A stretch of 64,000 nucleotides of DNA from Pseudomonas fluorescens (GCF_902498065.1 NZ_CABVIR010000005.1:62001-126000), one strand, 5' to 3'; counted from the first letter of the stretch, positions 45,378 to 54,701 are shown. A program made the numbers and translations. Notes: generated from the letters alone by a model not told the origin.

Positions 45378-46280
45378 ATGAGGCAGTATCAACGACTCTT
45401 TCTGATCGCAGGTCCAACCATGCGTCACTCGCCAGCGATGGAGCGGGCAATCGCACTGGCCGACGCTACAGGCGCAGCGCTGCATATCGCGGTGTTCATC
45501 GAAGACTTCGACCTTATGCGGTTAATGAGCAACAGTGAACAACTTCGTGAGAGTTGCCGGCAGGAGAACCTGCAGTGGTTGACAGATGAGGCCGAACTCA
45601 TGCGCAGGAAGGGCATCAATGTGACCACCGAAGTTGCATTGACCCGTGACCCACTGCAAGAGATCCTTGGGCATGTGGCTGCAATGCAGCCGGACCTGAT
45701 TATCAAGGACGTACATCATGAATCAGCGCTCAAACGCGTATTCGTCACGCCTTTGGATTGGCAGTTGTTACGCGAATGTCCGACCCCTATACATCTGGTC
45801 AGCGAAGTCAGGTGTCCGCTTCCTCGGGTGATTGTGGCGGCGGTTGATCCATCGCATCCAGAGGGTCAGATCAGCGGAATCAACGACAGCGTCATTCAGG
45901 CGGCGAACGAATTGGCGACGCAATGTGATGCTGAATTGCACATGCTGTATGCCTATGAACTGACACACACACATTTCTCTGATGCAGGTGCTGGCGCCGT
46001 GACGATGCCAGGCTTCAGCAACGACGTGCGCCGGTCACTTGAAAAGTGCTTCATTGCCTTGGCTGGACGCCACGGCGTGCCACCTGAGCGACAACACTTC
46101 ATTGCAGGACCGCCAACCAAAGCAATGGCCGACTTTGCCACTCATACTCGAGCGGATGTCTTCGTAATGGGAAATACCCATCACAAAGGGGTGGACAAGC
46201 TGGTTGGCAGTACCACGGAGCATGTTCTGTATCAGGTGCCTTGCAGCGTTTTGGCCATCAAGGGAAAAGCGGATCAATGA
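45378..46280 (+). CDS. Tandem universal stress protein (UspE-like)
   Basis: A 300-residue protein of two Usp domains (about residues 1-145 and 148-297). The second has the ATP-binding motif MGNTHHKGVDKLVGSTTEHV; the first lacks a clear version. GGAGG precedes the ATG. Such proteins respond to stress or stationary phase. It diverges from terC and lies inside the MITE-bracketed block. Confidence 0.88.
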   Translation: MRQYQRLFLIAGPTMRHSPAMERAIALADATGAALHIAVFIEDFDLMRLMSNSEQLRESCRQENLQWLTDEAELMRRKGINVTTEVALTRDPLQEILGHVAAMQPDLIIKDVHHESALKRVFVTPLDWQLLRECPTPIHLVSEVRCPLPRVIVAAVDPSHPEGQISGINDSVIQAANELATQCDAELHMLYAYELTHTHFSDAGAGAVTMPGFSNDVRRSLEKCFIALAGRHGVPPERQHFIAGPPTKAMADFATHTRADVFVMGNTHHKGVDKLVGSTTEHVLYQVPCSVLAIKGKADQ

Positions 46281-46315
46281 ACGAAAAAAACGCCACTATC
46301 GCAGCCGGCTGTTGG

Positions 46316-46458
46316 TGCTGGCGTGGTTTTGACCCAAGCTGCTGACTTCAGCTGACCCCTAGGCGGTCTGTGAAGACACGCATAAGACCATCGATTACCG
46401 AGTACTCAGGTAGGTCAACGATTTCCGGCAGCCTGGATCAAAACCGTATCAGCGCCAA
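46316..46458 (+). repeat. MITE-like 143-bp repeat, copy 2
   Basis: Same length and orientation as copy 1, with inverted ends reading GGTGCTGGCGTGGTTTTG on the left and the complement of ATTGGCGCTGATACGGTTTT on the right. It lies exactly at the front of the truncated permease and supplies the first codons of that frame. Confidence 0.8.
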
Positions 46459-47533
46459 TAGTCTGATCCTCTGCCTGATCTTTGGCATCGGTATTGGCTT
46501 GCTGATGGCTACCCTATTCTGGAAAGACGACCTGACCCACGACGCACAGGCGGATGCCCTGTTCGCAGAGAAGGCCCACGTTTCCCGGCCTGCACTGGGC
46601 GTACTGCTATCTTTGGTGGCATTGCTGATTGCGGGCACCTTGAAACTGTGGCCCCTGACCGCAGATTTGATCAGTTTCAAAGTCCCGCTTTTCTGGCCCC
46701 AGGCGTGGCAGGACACCTTGTTTGACTGGGTTCCATACGACGCCAGTAAAGGAGAAGAAGGCGTGAGCTTCCAAGGATCTGTTCTCATCGCCCTACTCCT
46801 GATGATTGCCGCCACGGCCAAGCGTGGTCTGGATAACATCACCGAAGGAGCCAACCACTGGACATGGGTTGCGCTGGGTCTGACCGCTAGTACCTTGCTG
46901 ATCGCTTCGATGCGACTGACACCAGAACCTGGCACATTAACCTTTACCTTCACGGGTCGTGTGTTCGGTGTCGCATTGACCCTATTGTCTGTTTGGTACT
47001 TTGCCCGAAAACTGCCAACCGAAGACTGGCAAGGCTGGCTGTGGGAAGCCTGGCGCTTCGTCAAGCAGATATTTGTTGTGCTGGTGGTGGGTGTATTCAT
47101 TGTCGGCATGGTTCGCCAGGTTATTCAACCCGAGTGGATTGAAAGTCTTGCAGGCAGCAACACAGTGCTCGCCAATGCCATAGCGGTAGGGTTCGGCGTG
47201 TTCATGTACTTCCCAACCTTGGTAGAAGTGCCCGTCGCCCGCATGTTCCTTGATCTCGGTATGCATCCTGGTCCGCTCCTGGCCTACCTGATGGCGGATC
47301 CTGAACTTAGCTTGCAGAGCATGCTCATGGTGGCGGCGGTGATTGGTCGCAAGAAGACCGCAGCCTACGTTGGGTTTGTCGCTTCGTTCAGCATCGTGGC
47401 AGGCCTGCTCTATGGTGCCTGGGTCGATGGCACCAACTGGCTGATCCTTGGTGCAGGAATGGCCGCTTCGCTCGCCATAACTGGCGCAATTTACCAACTG
47501 ATCCGTTATCAACGTAAACAAACAGCAAGCTGA
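46370..47533 (+). pseudogene. ArsP/DUF318-type permease, N-terminal part replaced by a MITE
   Basis: The first about 31 codons come from the repeat (start GTG at 46370), then permease sequence begins at SLILCLIFGIGIGLLMATLF. In full-length relatives this segment is the middle of the protein, preceded by the first half with a CSCT motif, which is missing here. The remaining part still has a clear second DUF318 region (FGVFMYFPTLVEVPVARMFL) and about eight helices. This family includes organoarsenical exporters. The chimaera is open, but probably not functional as the original transporter. Confidence 0.75.
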
Positions 47534-47555
47534 CTTACACACCAAGGAGCTTCCA

Positions 47556-47798
47556 ATGCTGAACATCAAAATCCTGGGTTCAGGGTGCGCCAACTGCAAG
47601 AAGCTGGAGGCCGTAGCCCGTCAAGCCACGCAGAATCTAAATATCGAAGCCGAATTCGAAAAGATCACCGATATGGGCAAGATGATGACTTATGACATCC
47701 TCGCCACGCCGGCTCTGGTGATTAACGAGAAGGTTGTAAGCAGCGGGAAGATTCCGACTGTTGCGGATATCCAGGCCTGGATTTCGACTGCGCAATGA
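47556..47798 (+). CDS. Thioredoxin-like small CxxC protein
   Basis: An 80-residue thioredoxin-fold protein of the 'redox-active disulfide protein 2' type, with the CxxC motif GSGCANCKKLE and the cis-proline region ILATPALVIN. AAGGAG precedes the ATG. These commonly follow DUF318 permeases in arsenic loci and may keep the transporter substrate or cysteines reduced. Confidence 0.88.
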   Translation: MLNIKILGSGCANCKKLEAVARQATQNLNIEAEFEKITDMGKMMTYDILATPALVINEKVVSSGKIPTVADIQAWISTAQ

Positions 47799-48237
47799 TA
47801 TTGTCAAAACCGAAACAGCTGAACGATCTCAACGCTTCCACTAAGTAGTCTTGACTGGCTCGGCATCTGCCGCGCAGACGGCAGTCAACCTTTGTGTATA
47901 CCGCTGACTGTTGAGGGGAGCCTTGCCTGACATCTTCCGCAGAAGCGTAAAGCTGAACACTGGCCATGCAGTCGTTTATGCGCTGAAGGAGGATGTCCTT
48001 CAGCAGTCCTTGGCTGTTGGCTGGAAAGTCGCTGCCCTCTTTCACCACCAAGGATGCTCGCTTCTCATCGCGGCGAATCAGGCTGCCAAACTCTGCCGGC
48101 AATCACCCCGAAAGACAGTGTAGGCAGGTCGCTATACTTGCTCATGACGCGCCTTCGATTTTTGCTGGTTCAGGCATTGCCAGCCCTTCCCACACTCGAG
48201 TGGCGCGATGACGCTCACCGCATCCTGCCTGATGGGT
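47799..48237. other. 439-base region between convergent genes, no supported gene
   Basis: A minus-strand frame (47722-48102) and a short overlapping start at 48146 (MSKYSDLPTLSFGVIAG) could together be a frameshifted remnant gene, but I recognise no family. No terminator is obvious. Confidence 0.3.
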
Positions 48238-49458
48238 TCATATCGCCTCGGCATGCCTTGGCAGCCCGATAGAAATCAGTGCTGCGAGCAGAACGAATGC
48301 GCTCGATATCCACAAGCAAGCTTCCAGCCCATACACCTGATAAACCCACCCGGACAGCACCGTGCCTATCAGGCGTCCCATGGCGTTGGACATGTAATAA
48401 AAACCCACATCCAGTGACACGCCATCTTCCTTGGCGTAGGACACGATCAGGTAGCTGTGCAGCGACGAATTCACCGCGAACAACGCGCCAAAGACCATTA
48501 ATCCACCCAACAGCACCGCCTGTTGCGACAGCCCGGTGTTCAGCCCGAGAGCGATTGCCGCAGGCAGCCCCGCCAGTGCAATGGCCCACAGAAACGCCGC
48601 CCGACCATCCGGTACGTGGCCGCGTTTCTTGCCAGTGATGTTGGGCGCAAACGACTGCACGATGCCGTAGCCGATCACCCACGCTGCAAGGAAGCCACCC
48701 ACCTTCCAGAAGTCCCAGCCGAACACGCTGCTCAGGTACACCGGCAAGGCCACCACAAACCAGACATCACGGGCGCCGAACAGGAACATTCGGGCCGCTG
48801 AGAGGATATTGATCGCCCGGCTCTTGGACAGGATGTCGCGAAATTTTGGCTTGGCTTTGGCCTTGCCCAGGTCCTTCTTCAACAGGATCAGGCTGCTGAT
48901 CCAGATCAGCGCCAAGACACCCGCCATGGCCAGTAAGGCGCCTTTGAAGCCGATGAGTGCCAGCAAGGCTCCGCCAAGAAAGAAGCCGACTCCCTTGAGT
49001 GCGTTCTTCGAGCCAGTGAGGATCGCCACCCACTGGTAGAGCTTGCCCTGTTGCCCATCCGGAACCAGAAGCTTGATGGAGCTTTTGGCGCTCATCTTGT
49101 TCAGGTCTTTGGCAATCCCCGACAGCGCCTGAGCACCCATCACCCATGGGATGGTTAGCCAGGCGACAGGAACCGTCAGCATCAGAAGCGCCGCGACCTG
49201 GATGCCCAGCCCGATGTTCATGGTTCGGTTCAGCCCCAGCCGAGCGCCGAGGTAGCCACCCACAAGATTGGTGATCACGCCAAAAAGTTCGTAGAACAGG
49301 AACAACGCCGCGATTTGAAGAGGGCTGTAGCCCAGCGCGTGAAAATGCAGCACCACCAACATACGCAAGGCGCCGTCGGTGAGGGTGAAGGCCCAATAGT
49401 TGCCCGTGACGAGCAAGTACTGCCGCACTTCCGGAGCGAGGGCTGACAACGCTTTCAT
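48238..49458 (-). CDS. arsJ: ArsJ, organoarsenical (1-arseno-3-phosphoglycerate) efflux MFS
   Basis: A 406-residue major facilitator whose opening (VRQYLLVTGNYWAFTLTDGA) and close linkage to an ars GAPDH identify ArsJ. The pair makes arsenate resistance: GAPDH makes unstable 1-arseno-3-phosphoglycerate from arsenate and glyceraldehyde-3-phosphate, and ArsJ exports it. It is the last gene of the ars operon, 9 bases after the GAPDH. Confidence 0.92.
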   Translation of the reverse strand: MKALSALAPEVRQYLLVTGNYWAFTLTDGALRMLVVLHFHALGYSPLQIAALFLFYELFGVITNLVGGYLGARLGLNRTMNIGLGIQVAALLMLTVPVAWLTIPWVMGAQALSGIAKDLNKMSAKSSIKLLVPDGQQGKLYQWVAILTGSKNALKGVGFFLGGALLALIGFKGALLAMAGVLALIWISSLILLKKDLGKAKAKPKFRDILSKSRAINILSAARMFLFGARDVWFVVALPVYLSSVFGWDFWKVGGFLAAWVIGYGIVQSFAPNITGKKRGHVPDGRAAFLWAIALAGLPAAIALGLNTGLSQQAVLLGGLMVFGALFAVNSSLHSYLIVSYAKEDGVSLDVGFYYMSNAMGRLIGTVLSGWVYQVYGLEACLWISSAFVLLAALISIGLPRHAEAI

Positions 49459-49467
49459 GACCGCTCC

Positions 49468-50472
49468 TTAGATTGCCAGACCAACCATTTTGGCCAGTTC
49501 GACAGTGCGGTTGGCATAGCCCCATTCGTTGTCGTACCAGGCATAGATCTTCACTTGAGTGCCATTGATCACCATCGTCGACAGTGCATCGATGATCGAT
49601 GAGCGCGGGTCGGTGCGGTAGTCGATGGACACCAACGGCCGCTCCTCAAAACCGAGGATGTCTTTCAGCTCGTTCTCGGAGGCGCTCTTGAGGAGTTGAT
49701 TCACCTCCTCGACAGTGGTGGCACGCTCGACTTCAAAGACGCAGTCAGTCAGTGAAGCGTTGGCCAGCGGTACGCGCACGGCGTGACCATTCAAGCGCCC
49801 ACGCAGCTCCGGGAAGATTTCGGCGATAGCGGTGGCCGAGCCAGTGCTGGTCGGGATCAGGCTCATACCCGAAGCACGCGCACGACGCAGATCCTTGTGC
49901 GGTTGATCGAGAATGCTTTGGGTGTTGGTCAGGTCGTGGATGGTGGTGATCGAGCCATGACGAATGCCCAGTTTCTCGTGGATGACTTTCACCACGGGCG
50001 CTAGACAGTTAGTGGTGCACGAAGCGGCGGTAACGATGCGATGTTCAGCCGGTTTGAACAGCTGATGGTTGACGCCCATGACGACGTTCAACGCCCCTTT
50101 TTCCTTCACCGGAGCGCTGACCACCACGCGCTTCACGCCTTGGTCGAGGTAAGCCTGAAGCACAGCGACGGTCTTCATCTTGCCGCTGGCTTCAATCACC
50201 AGATCGCAGCCCGACCAATCGGTGTCGGCAATCGCTTTGTTGGCCGTTACCTTGATGCGTTTGCCATCAATGACAATGCTCTCGCCCTCGGAGTCGGCTA
50301 GGTAATTCCAGCGGCCATGCACCGAGTCGAAGTTCAGCAGGTGCGCATGGGTCGCCGCATCACCTGCCGGATCGTTGATCTGCACGAATTCAAACTCTGG
50401 CCAACTCCAGGCGGCTCGCAAAGCGAGACGACCGATCCGACCAAAACCATTGATGCCAACTTTGATAGTCAT
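49468..50472 (-). CDS. ArsJ-associated glyceraldehyde-3-phosphate dehydrogenase
   Basis: A 334-residue GAPDH with the NAD-binding start VGINGFGRIGRL and the catalytic cysteine in the SCTTNC motif. The position beside arsJ shows its role in arsenate detoxification rather than central glycolysis. The ATG at 50472 gives the normal family length; the longer frame to 50670 overlaps the next gene. Confidence 0.92.
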   Translation of the reverse strand: MTIKVGINGFGRIGRLALRAAWSWPEFEFVQINDPAGDAATHAHLLNFDSVHGRWNYLADSEGESIVIDGKRIKVTANKAIADTDWSGCDLVIEASGKMKTVAVLQAYLDQGVKRVVVSAPVKEKGALNVVMGVNHQLFKPAEHRIVTAASCTTNCLAPVVKVIHEKLGIRHGSITTIHDLTNTQSILDQPHKDLRRARASGMSLIPTSTGSATAIAEIFPELRGRLNGHAVRVPLANASLTDCVFEVERATTVEEVNQLLKSASENELKDILGFEERPLVSIDYRTDPRSSIIDALSTMVINGTQVKIYAWYDNEWGYANRTVELAKMVGLAI

Positions 50473-50495
50473 GTTGTTGTGCTCTGTATCTGCTG

Positions 50496-51008
50496 TCAGT
50501 GGGAGTTCGACTGAGTGTCGAACTGGCCGATGTATTCGATATGGGCAGGATGCTGGATAGCCCGCGGACGCAACGACTGAACATCGCGGATGGCATCGCT
50601 GAATGGCACACCGCTCTCGATCAACAGTTGAGCCGCGATCAAACCGGTACGGCCCGAGCCGCCCTTGCAATGGATGGCAATGGTTTTTCCTTCGGCCAGC
50701 AGCTGCTTAAGTCGTGGATGGTGGTGTTCCCATGCGGCTTTAAATGCTTCGCCAGGCGCTTGATCGTCTTCTACGGGCAGGTGAAACCACTCGATGCCGA
50801 GCATTTGGCACTCTTCGGGCAGCAGGTCGATCTCGTTCTGAAGCAACTCTTCTATTGGCATCAGCGTCAGCAACGCCGATGCCCCTGCATCCTTGAGGGT
50901 TTGCAACGCCTCGAAAGGTCGGGTGCCCTTCGTGCCTGGGCACGGGGTGAAGATCAATTGGCCATTGAACTGAGCCAGCGGCAGTACGGAATAAGGGTGT
51001 TGTTGCAC
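50496..51008 (-). CDS. PTP-like phosphatase in the ars operon
   Basis: A 170-residue dual-specificity/CDKN3-like tyrosine phosphatase with the P-loop HCKGGSGRTG. It lies between arsH and the GAPDH, with 12 and 23 base gaps. These phosphatases occur in ars operons; the cysteine loop could act on arsenate esters or on a protein. The exact job is not established. Confidence 0.82.
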   Translation of the reverse strand: MQQHPYSVLPLAQFNGQLIFTPCPGTKGTRPFEALQTLKDAGASALLTLMPIEELLQNEIDLLPEECQMLGIEWFHLPVEDDQAPGEAFKAAWEHHHPRLKQLLAEGKTIAIHCKGGSGRTGLIAAQLLIESGVPFSDAIRDVQSLRPRAIQHPAHIEYIGQFDTQSNSH

Positions 51009-51020
51009 GGTGAAAAATCC

Positions 51021-51737
51021 TCAAATGGAGCGCTGATTGACACGTTTCATGAGTTCTTCCGCCGACTCCTTGCGCTCGGAGTAACGATCGACCAGATAGT
51101 CCTGACGGTCGCGAAGCAGCAGCGTGAATTTCACCAGCTCTTCCATCACATCCACGATGCGGTCGTAGAACGCAGAAGGCTTCATCCGGTTGTTATCGTC
51201 GAACTCCATGTAGGCTTTCGGCACGGAGGATTGGTTGGGGATGGTGAACATGCGCATCCAACGTCCCAGCACGCGCAGCTGATTAACCACGTTGAACGAC
51301 TGCGAGCCGCCGCACACCTGCATGACAGCGAGGGTTTTGCCCTGGGTCGGGCGTACCGCGCCCATGGCCAGTGGCACCCAGTCGATCTGCGCCTTGAAGA
51401 CCGCGCTCATGGAACCGTGACGTTCTGGAGAGCACCAGACCTGCCCCTCGGACCACAGCATCAGCTCGCGCAATTCCTTCACACGAGGATGATCGTCGGG
51501 GGCGTCATCTGGCAGTGGCAAACCTGACGGATTGAAAACCCGCGCCTCGGCGCCGAAGTGCTCCAGCAATCGAGCGGCCTCCTCGACCAGCAGGCGACTG
51601 AAGGACCTCTCACGGGTCGATCCGTACAGCAGCAAAATGCGTGGCTTATGGATAGAGGTCTTCTCGATGCCCAGCTTGTCAGTCGATGGGAGATCGACCA
51701 GTTCGGTATCGAGTTGGGGGATGTGGTCATCAAACAT
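51021..51737 (-). CDS. arsH: ArsH, NADPH-dependent FMN reductase
   Basis: A 238-residue flavodoxin-fold enzyme with the FMN-binding loop LLYGSTRERSFSR and the family motif CSPERHGSMSAVFKAQIDW. ArsH oxidises trivalent methylated or aromatic arsenicals to less toxic pentavalent forms. The start at 51737 overlaps the acr3 stop by 8 bases; a longer frame is not needed. Confidence 0.93.
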   Translation of the reverse strand: MFDDHIPQLDTELVDLPSTDKLGIEKTSIHKPRILLLYGSTRERSFSRLLVEEAARLLEHFGAEARVFNPSGLPLPDDAPDDHPRVKELRELMLWSEGQVWCSPERHGSMSAVFKAQIDWVPLAMGAVRPTQGKTLAVMQVCGGSQSFNVVNQLRVLGRWMRMFTIPNQSSVPKAYMEFDDNNRMKPSAFYDRIVDVMEELVKFTLLLRDRQDYLVDRYSERKESAEELMKRVNQRSI

Positions 51738-52803
51738 AGTCTTTGTCCTGCGCAATGGCGCTCTTGGATTCATCGAACCAGCGGCGTTTCAACCAGAGGG
51801 CAACCCCGACCAGGGAAATCAGCACCGGCACTTCCACCAGCGGACCAATCACCGTGGCAAAGGCGACCGGAGAAGCCAAGCCGAAGGTGGCAATGGCCAC
51901 GGCAATCGCGAGTTCAAAATTGTTACTTGCTGCGGTAAAAGCCAGTGCGGTGGTGCGCGGGTAGTCAGCCCTGAGCAGCTTGCCCATCCAGAAGCTAATA
52001 AAGAACATCACCACGAAATAGATCGTCAGCGGGATCGCGATGCGCAGCACATCCAGTGGCAATTGCAGCACCACGTCGCCGTTGAGGCTGAACATGGCCA
52101 CGATGGTCAACAGCAGCGCCACCAGCGTCAGCGGGCTGATCTTCGGAATGAAGCGCTCCTGAAACCAAACCTCACCTTTACGGGCGATGAGGATCTTGTG
52201 GGTCAGGAAGCCCGCCAGGAACGGCACACCCAGGTAGATCAGCACCGACTCGGCAATGCTGACAAAGCTGGTCTCAATCACACTGCCTTCCAACCCAAAC
52301 AGCGGCGGCAACAGCCCCAGGAAGACCCAGGCATACACGCTGAAAAACAGGATCTGGAAGATGCTGTTGAACGCCACCAGCCCAGCGACGTACTGATTGT
52401 TGCCACCCGCGATCTGATTCCAGACCAGCACCATCGCGATGCAACGAGCCAAGCCGATCAGGATCAGACCGGTCATGTATTCCGGCTGGTCCCGCAAGAA
52501 GATGATCGCCAGTGCGAACATCAACACCGGGCCGATGACCCAGTTCTGGACCAAGGACAAAACGAGGATGCGCTTGTCCTTGAAGACTTCAGGCAGTTCC
52601 TCATAACGAACCTTGGCCAGAGGCGGATACATCATCACGATCAAACCAATCGCGATGGGTATGTTGGTTGTGCCCACGGAAAGACTGTTCAGCCACTGCG
52701 GCCAGCCTTCGAACAGGCTCCCCAAACCGACGCCCAAGGCCATGGCGAGAAAAATCCACAGGGTCAGGTAACGGTCCAGGAAGGAAAGGCGGCTGTTACT
52801 CAT
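51730..52803 (-). CDS. acr3: Acr3 arsenite efflux permease
   Basis: A 357-residue, about ten-helix arsenite/H+ antiporter of the ACR3 family. LFLDRYLTLWIFLAMALG-like opening and the ARCIAMVLVWNQIAGG segment with the conserved essential cysteine are present. AGGAG lies 8 bases before the ATG at 52803. It exports the arsenite made by ArsC. Confidence 0.93.
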   Translation of the reverse strand: MSNSRLSFLDRYLTLWIFLAMALGVGLGSLFEGWPQWLNSLSVGTTNIPIAIGLIVMMYPPLAKVRYEELPEVFKDKRILVLSLVQNWVIGPVLMFALAIIFLRDQPEYMTGLILIGLARCIAMVLVWNQIAGGNNQYVAGLVAFNSIFQILFFSVYAWVFLGLLPPLFGLEGSVIETSFVSIAESVLIYLGVPFLAGFLTHKILIARKGEVWFQERFIPKISPLTLVALLLTIVAMFSLNGDVVLQLPLDVLRIAIPLTIYFVVMFFISFWMGKLLRADYPRTTALAFTAASNNFELAIAVAIATFGLASPVAFATVIGPLVEVPVLISLVGVALWLKRRWFDESKSAIAQDKDYV

Positions 52804-52820
52804 GATCATTGCTCCTGTGG

Positions 52821-53291
52821 TTACAGCGTGCCAATCAGGGCCAGCTCTGCCTTGAGCTGTTCGGCACTCAGACGGGATAGCGGTAAAGCCAGGAAGGCTT
52901 CAATACGGGTTTTGATCTGCTCCAAAGTGGCTTCAAAAGCTGCCTCGATCTCTTCTTCAGTTCCTTGGTATTCCGAAGGGTCAGCCAGGCCCCAGTGCGC
53001 CTTGGTGGCCGGCCCGAAAAATACCGGGCAGGCCTCACCGGCCGCCTTGTCGCACACCGTGATGACGAAATCCGGTGCCAGGTTCACATGGACATCGCGG
53101 GACTTACTCAACAGCCCGGCTGTCGAAATACCAGCTTTTTCCAACGTTTGGAGACTCAGCGGATGCACTTCACCTTTGGGCTGACTGCCCGCGCTGTAAG
53201 CTTTCATGCCTTGCGGTGCCAAGTGATTGAAGACCGCTTCACAAAGGATGCTGCGGCAGCTATTGGCCGTGCAGAGGAACAGGATTTTCAT
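52821..53291 (-). CDS. arsC: ArsC arsenate reductase (LMW phosphatase type)
   Basis: A 156-residue low-molecular-weight phosphatase-fold reductase with the CTANSCRS active loop (CX5R) and ACPVFFGPATKAHW with the resolving-cysteine region. It reduces arsenate to arsenite for Acr3. The ATG at 53291 gives the usual N-terminus MKILFLCTANSC; the in-frame extension to 53318 overlaps the arsR end. Confidence 0.92.
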   Translation of the reverse strand: MKILFLCTANSCRSILCEAVFNHLAPQGMKAYSAGSQPKGEVHPLSLQTLEKAGISTAGLLSKSRDVHVNLAPDFVITVCDKAAGEACPVFFGPATKAHWGLADPSEYQGTEEEIEAAFEATLEQIKTRIEAFLALPLSRLSAEQLKAELALIGTL

Positions 53292-53318
53292 CGAGCGATC
53301 TCGTAGTCGAAGGCGCAA

Positions 53319-53690
53319 TCAGGCGATTTTGCTTTCACAACAGGCCAGTGCCCGTTCAGGACGGTCGCCCATTTCATCAAGGCGTTTGGCGTCAGGGCTC
53401 AACCAGTGCTTGTTGCTTTCCAGCACGGTGGTCAGTACTTGATGAACCCAATCCGGGAGATTCGGGTGCAGTCGGTAATACACCCATTGGCCTTGCCGAC
53501 GGTCCGACAGCAAACCGCAACCGCGCAGTTGCGCAAGGTGTCTGGAAACTTTTGGCTGACTCTCATTCAACGCACAGGTCAGCTCGCAAACACATAGCTC
53601 TCCTTCACGAGTGATGAGCATCATCGTGCGCACCCGAGTGTCGTCAGCCAGGCATTTGAAAACAGTGGTCGGTGTCAGATGGTCAGCCAT
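53319..53690 (-). CDS. arsR: ArsR arsenic-responsive repressor
   Basis: A 123-residue winged-helix repressor. The ELCVCEL motif (Cys33, Cys35) with nearby cysteines forms the classic As(III) site on the DNA-recognition helix. It is internal to the operon; the operator is probably the palindrome at 54143. DNA recognition SQPKVSRHLAQLRGCGLL follows. Confidence 0.93.
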   Translation of the reverse strand: MADHLTPTTVFKCLADDTRVRTMMLITREGELCVCELTCALNESQPKVSRHLAQLRGCGLLSDRRQGQWVYYRLHPNLPDWVHQVLTTVLESNKHWLSPDAKRLDEMGDRPERALACCESKIA

Positions 53691-53698
53691 ATCGTTTC

Positions 53699-54112
53699 TC
53701 AGTGTTTGTTTTTGACCAAGACGAACATCTTGATGCGCTCATGAATCTCGTGAAGGGTGTGACGGAAAGCGTCGGGTTTGGTGCTGGTGACCGGATCTTC
53801 AAAACTCCAGGCCAATACCTCGCCAGCTCCAGGTAACGACTGGCATTCAGCTGCGGCTTTATCACACAAGGTGATGACGTAATCGAAACGCTCACCTCGG
53901 AATTCGTCTATTGACTTACTACGCAATCCCTCAGTACTCACCCCGAGGTGGGAGAGTGCATCAAAGGTGCGCGGATCGACCTGAGTGGGGATGGTTCCGG
54001 CGCTAAACGCCTCGAAATGCTCCGAATCGGTATGCCTGAGCAGCGCTTGGGCTAACTGTGAGCGGGCAGCATTGGCGGTACAAACGAACAGGACACGGGC
54101 TTTGCTGGTCAT
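53699..54112 (-). CDS. Second ArsC-like arsenate reductase/phosphatase
   Basis: A 137-residue low-molecular-weight phosphatase-type protein with the loop CTANAARS (CX5R). It is a distinct relative of arsC downstream and is the first gene of the operon, 8 bases before arsR. It may be a second arsenate reductase with a different electron donor. Confidence 0.88.
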   Translation of the reverse strand: MTSKARVLFVCTANAARSQLAQALLRHTDSEHFEAFSAGTIPTQVDPRTFDALSHLGVSTEGLRSKSIDEFRGERFDYVITLCDKAAAECQSLPGAGEVLAWSFEDPVTSTKPDAFRHTLHEIHERIKMFVLVKNKH

Positions 54113-54142
54113 TGTGCAATCTCAGCTCATATGCGGTTTAAC

Positions 54143-54164
54143 GAATATATGATTTTATGTATTC
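54143..54164. promoter_or_regulatory. ArsR operator candidate upstream of the ars operon
   Basis: GAATATATGAT-TTTATGTATTC is an imperfect palindrome matching the ATTC/GAAT-ended ArsR site type, 31 bases upstream of the first gene. The wider gap 54113-54375 shows no gene. Confidence 0.65.
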
Positions 54165-54375
54165 AAGGTAAAGCCATAGCGGCAGAAAATTCAGAATTGA
54201 CCAGCCCCTGCTGAGCTTAAACACCTTAAATTCTCTATCTGAGGGGTTTATAGGGTACTTTCTCAGTAAAACCCTTTATAAACATTTGGAAAAATGCATA
54301 TGCGAATATTGTAATAAGTTTGTCATCCCATCGGGGATAGCCTCTGTTCCGATCCAACCACCAGGAGCCAGGAAG

Positions 54376-54648
54376 ATGAAAAAACTTACGATCACCGCAG
54401 CCTTGCTGACCAGCCTGTTTACAAGCGTCAGCTTCGCAAGCCAGTACGACAAGCCCGGATTTTTTACCAAAATAGAAGACGGCCGCCTTTGGGTCTTTCG
54501 TGAAGGCTCTGAACAATTGAAAGAATTCAAAGCGCACGGCGAACCGGCCAAGCAATACACAGAGATCGGCACCGGCCCAGACGGGATGACCGTTAAGTCG
54601 GGTGACGAGAAGGCGCTCAAGGACTATCTGAGCACGCTTAAGAAATAA
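54376..54648 (+). CDS. Secreted 90-residue protein of unknown function
   Basis: A signal peptide (MKKLTITAALLTSLFTSVSFA, cleaved after ALA-like FASQ) is followed by about 70 residues with no cysteines: YDKPGFFTKIEDGRLWVF and KQYTEIGTGPDGMTVKSGDE. AGGAAG or AGGAG precedes the ATG; the longer frame from 54286 is less likely. It lies alone between two leftward arsenic gene groups and runs the other way. Confidence 0.72.
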   Translation: MKKLTITAALLTSLFTSVSFASQYDKPGFFTKIEDGRLWVFREGSEQLKEFKAHGEPAKQYTEIGTGPDGMTVKSGDEKALKDYLSTLKK

Positions 54649-54701
54649 GACATTTAAACCTGATCCGCCCCTTTCGCAGGGGCGGATACGGTGAATGGAT
54701 A

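Noticed and set aside
43862..46458. CRISPR array or composite transposon with IS ends
   Set aside because: Only two copies 2.3 kb apart with inverted ends and no transposase inside; MITE-like repeats explain them better.
51532..53184. 550-codon open frame opposite acr3/arsC
   Set aside because: Antisense to acr3 and arsC, repetitive Q/H/D-rich composition, no motif.
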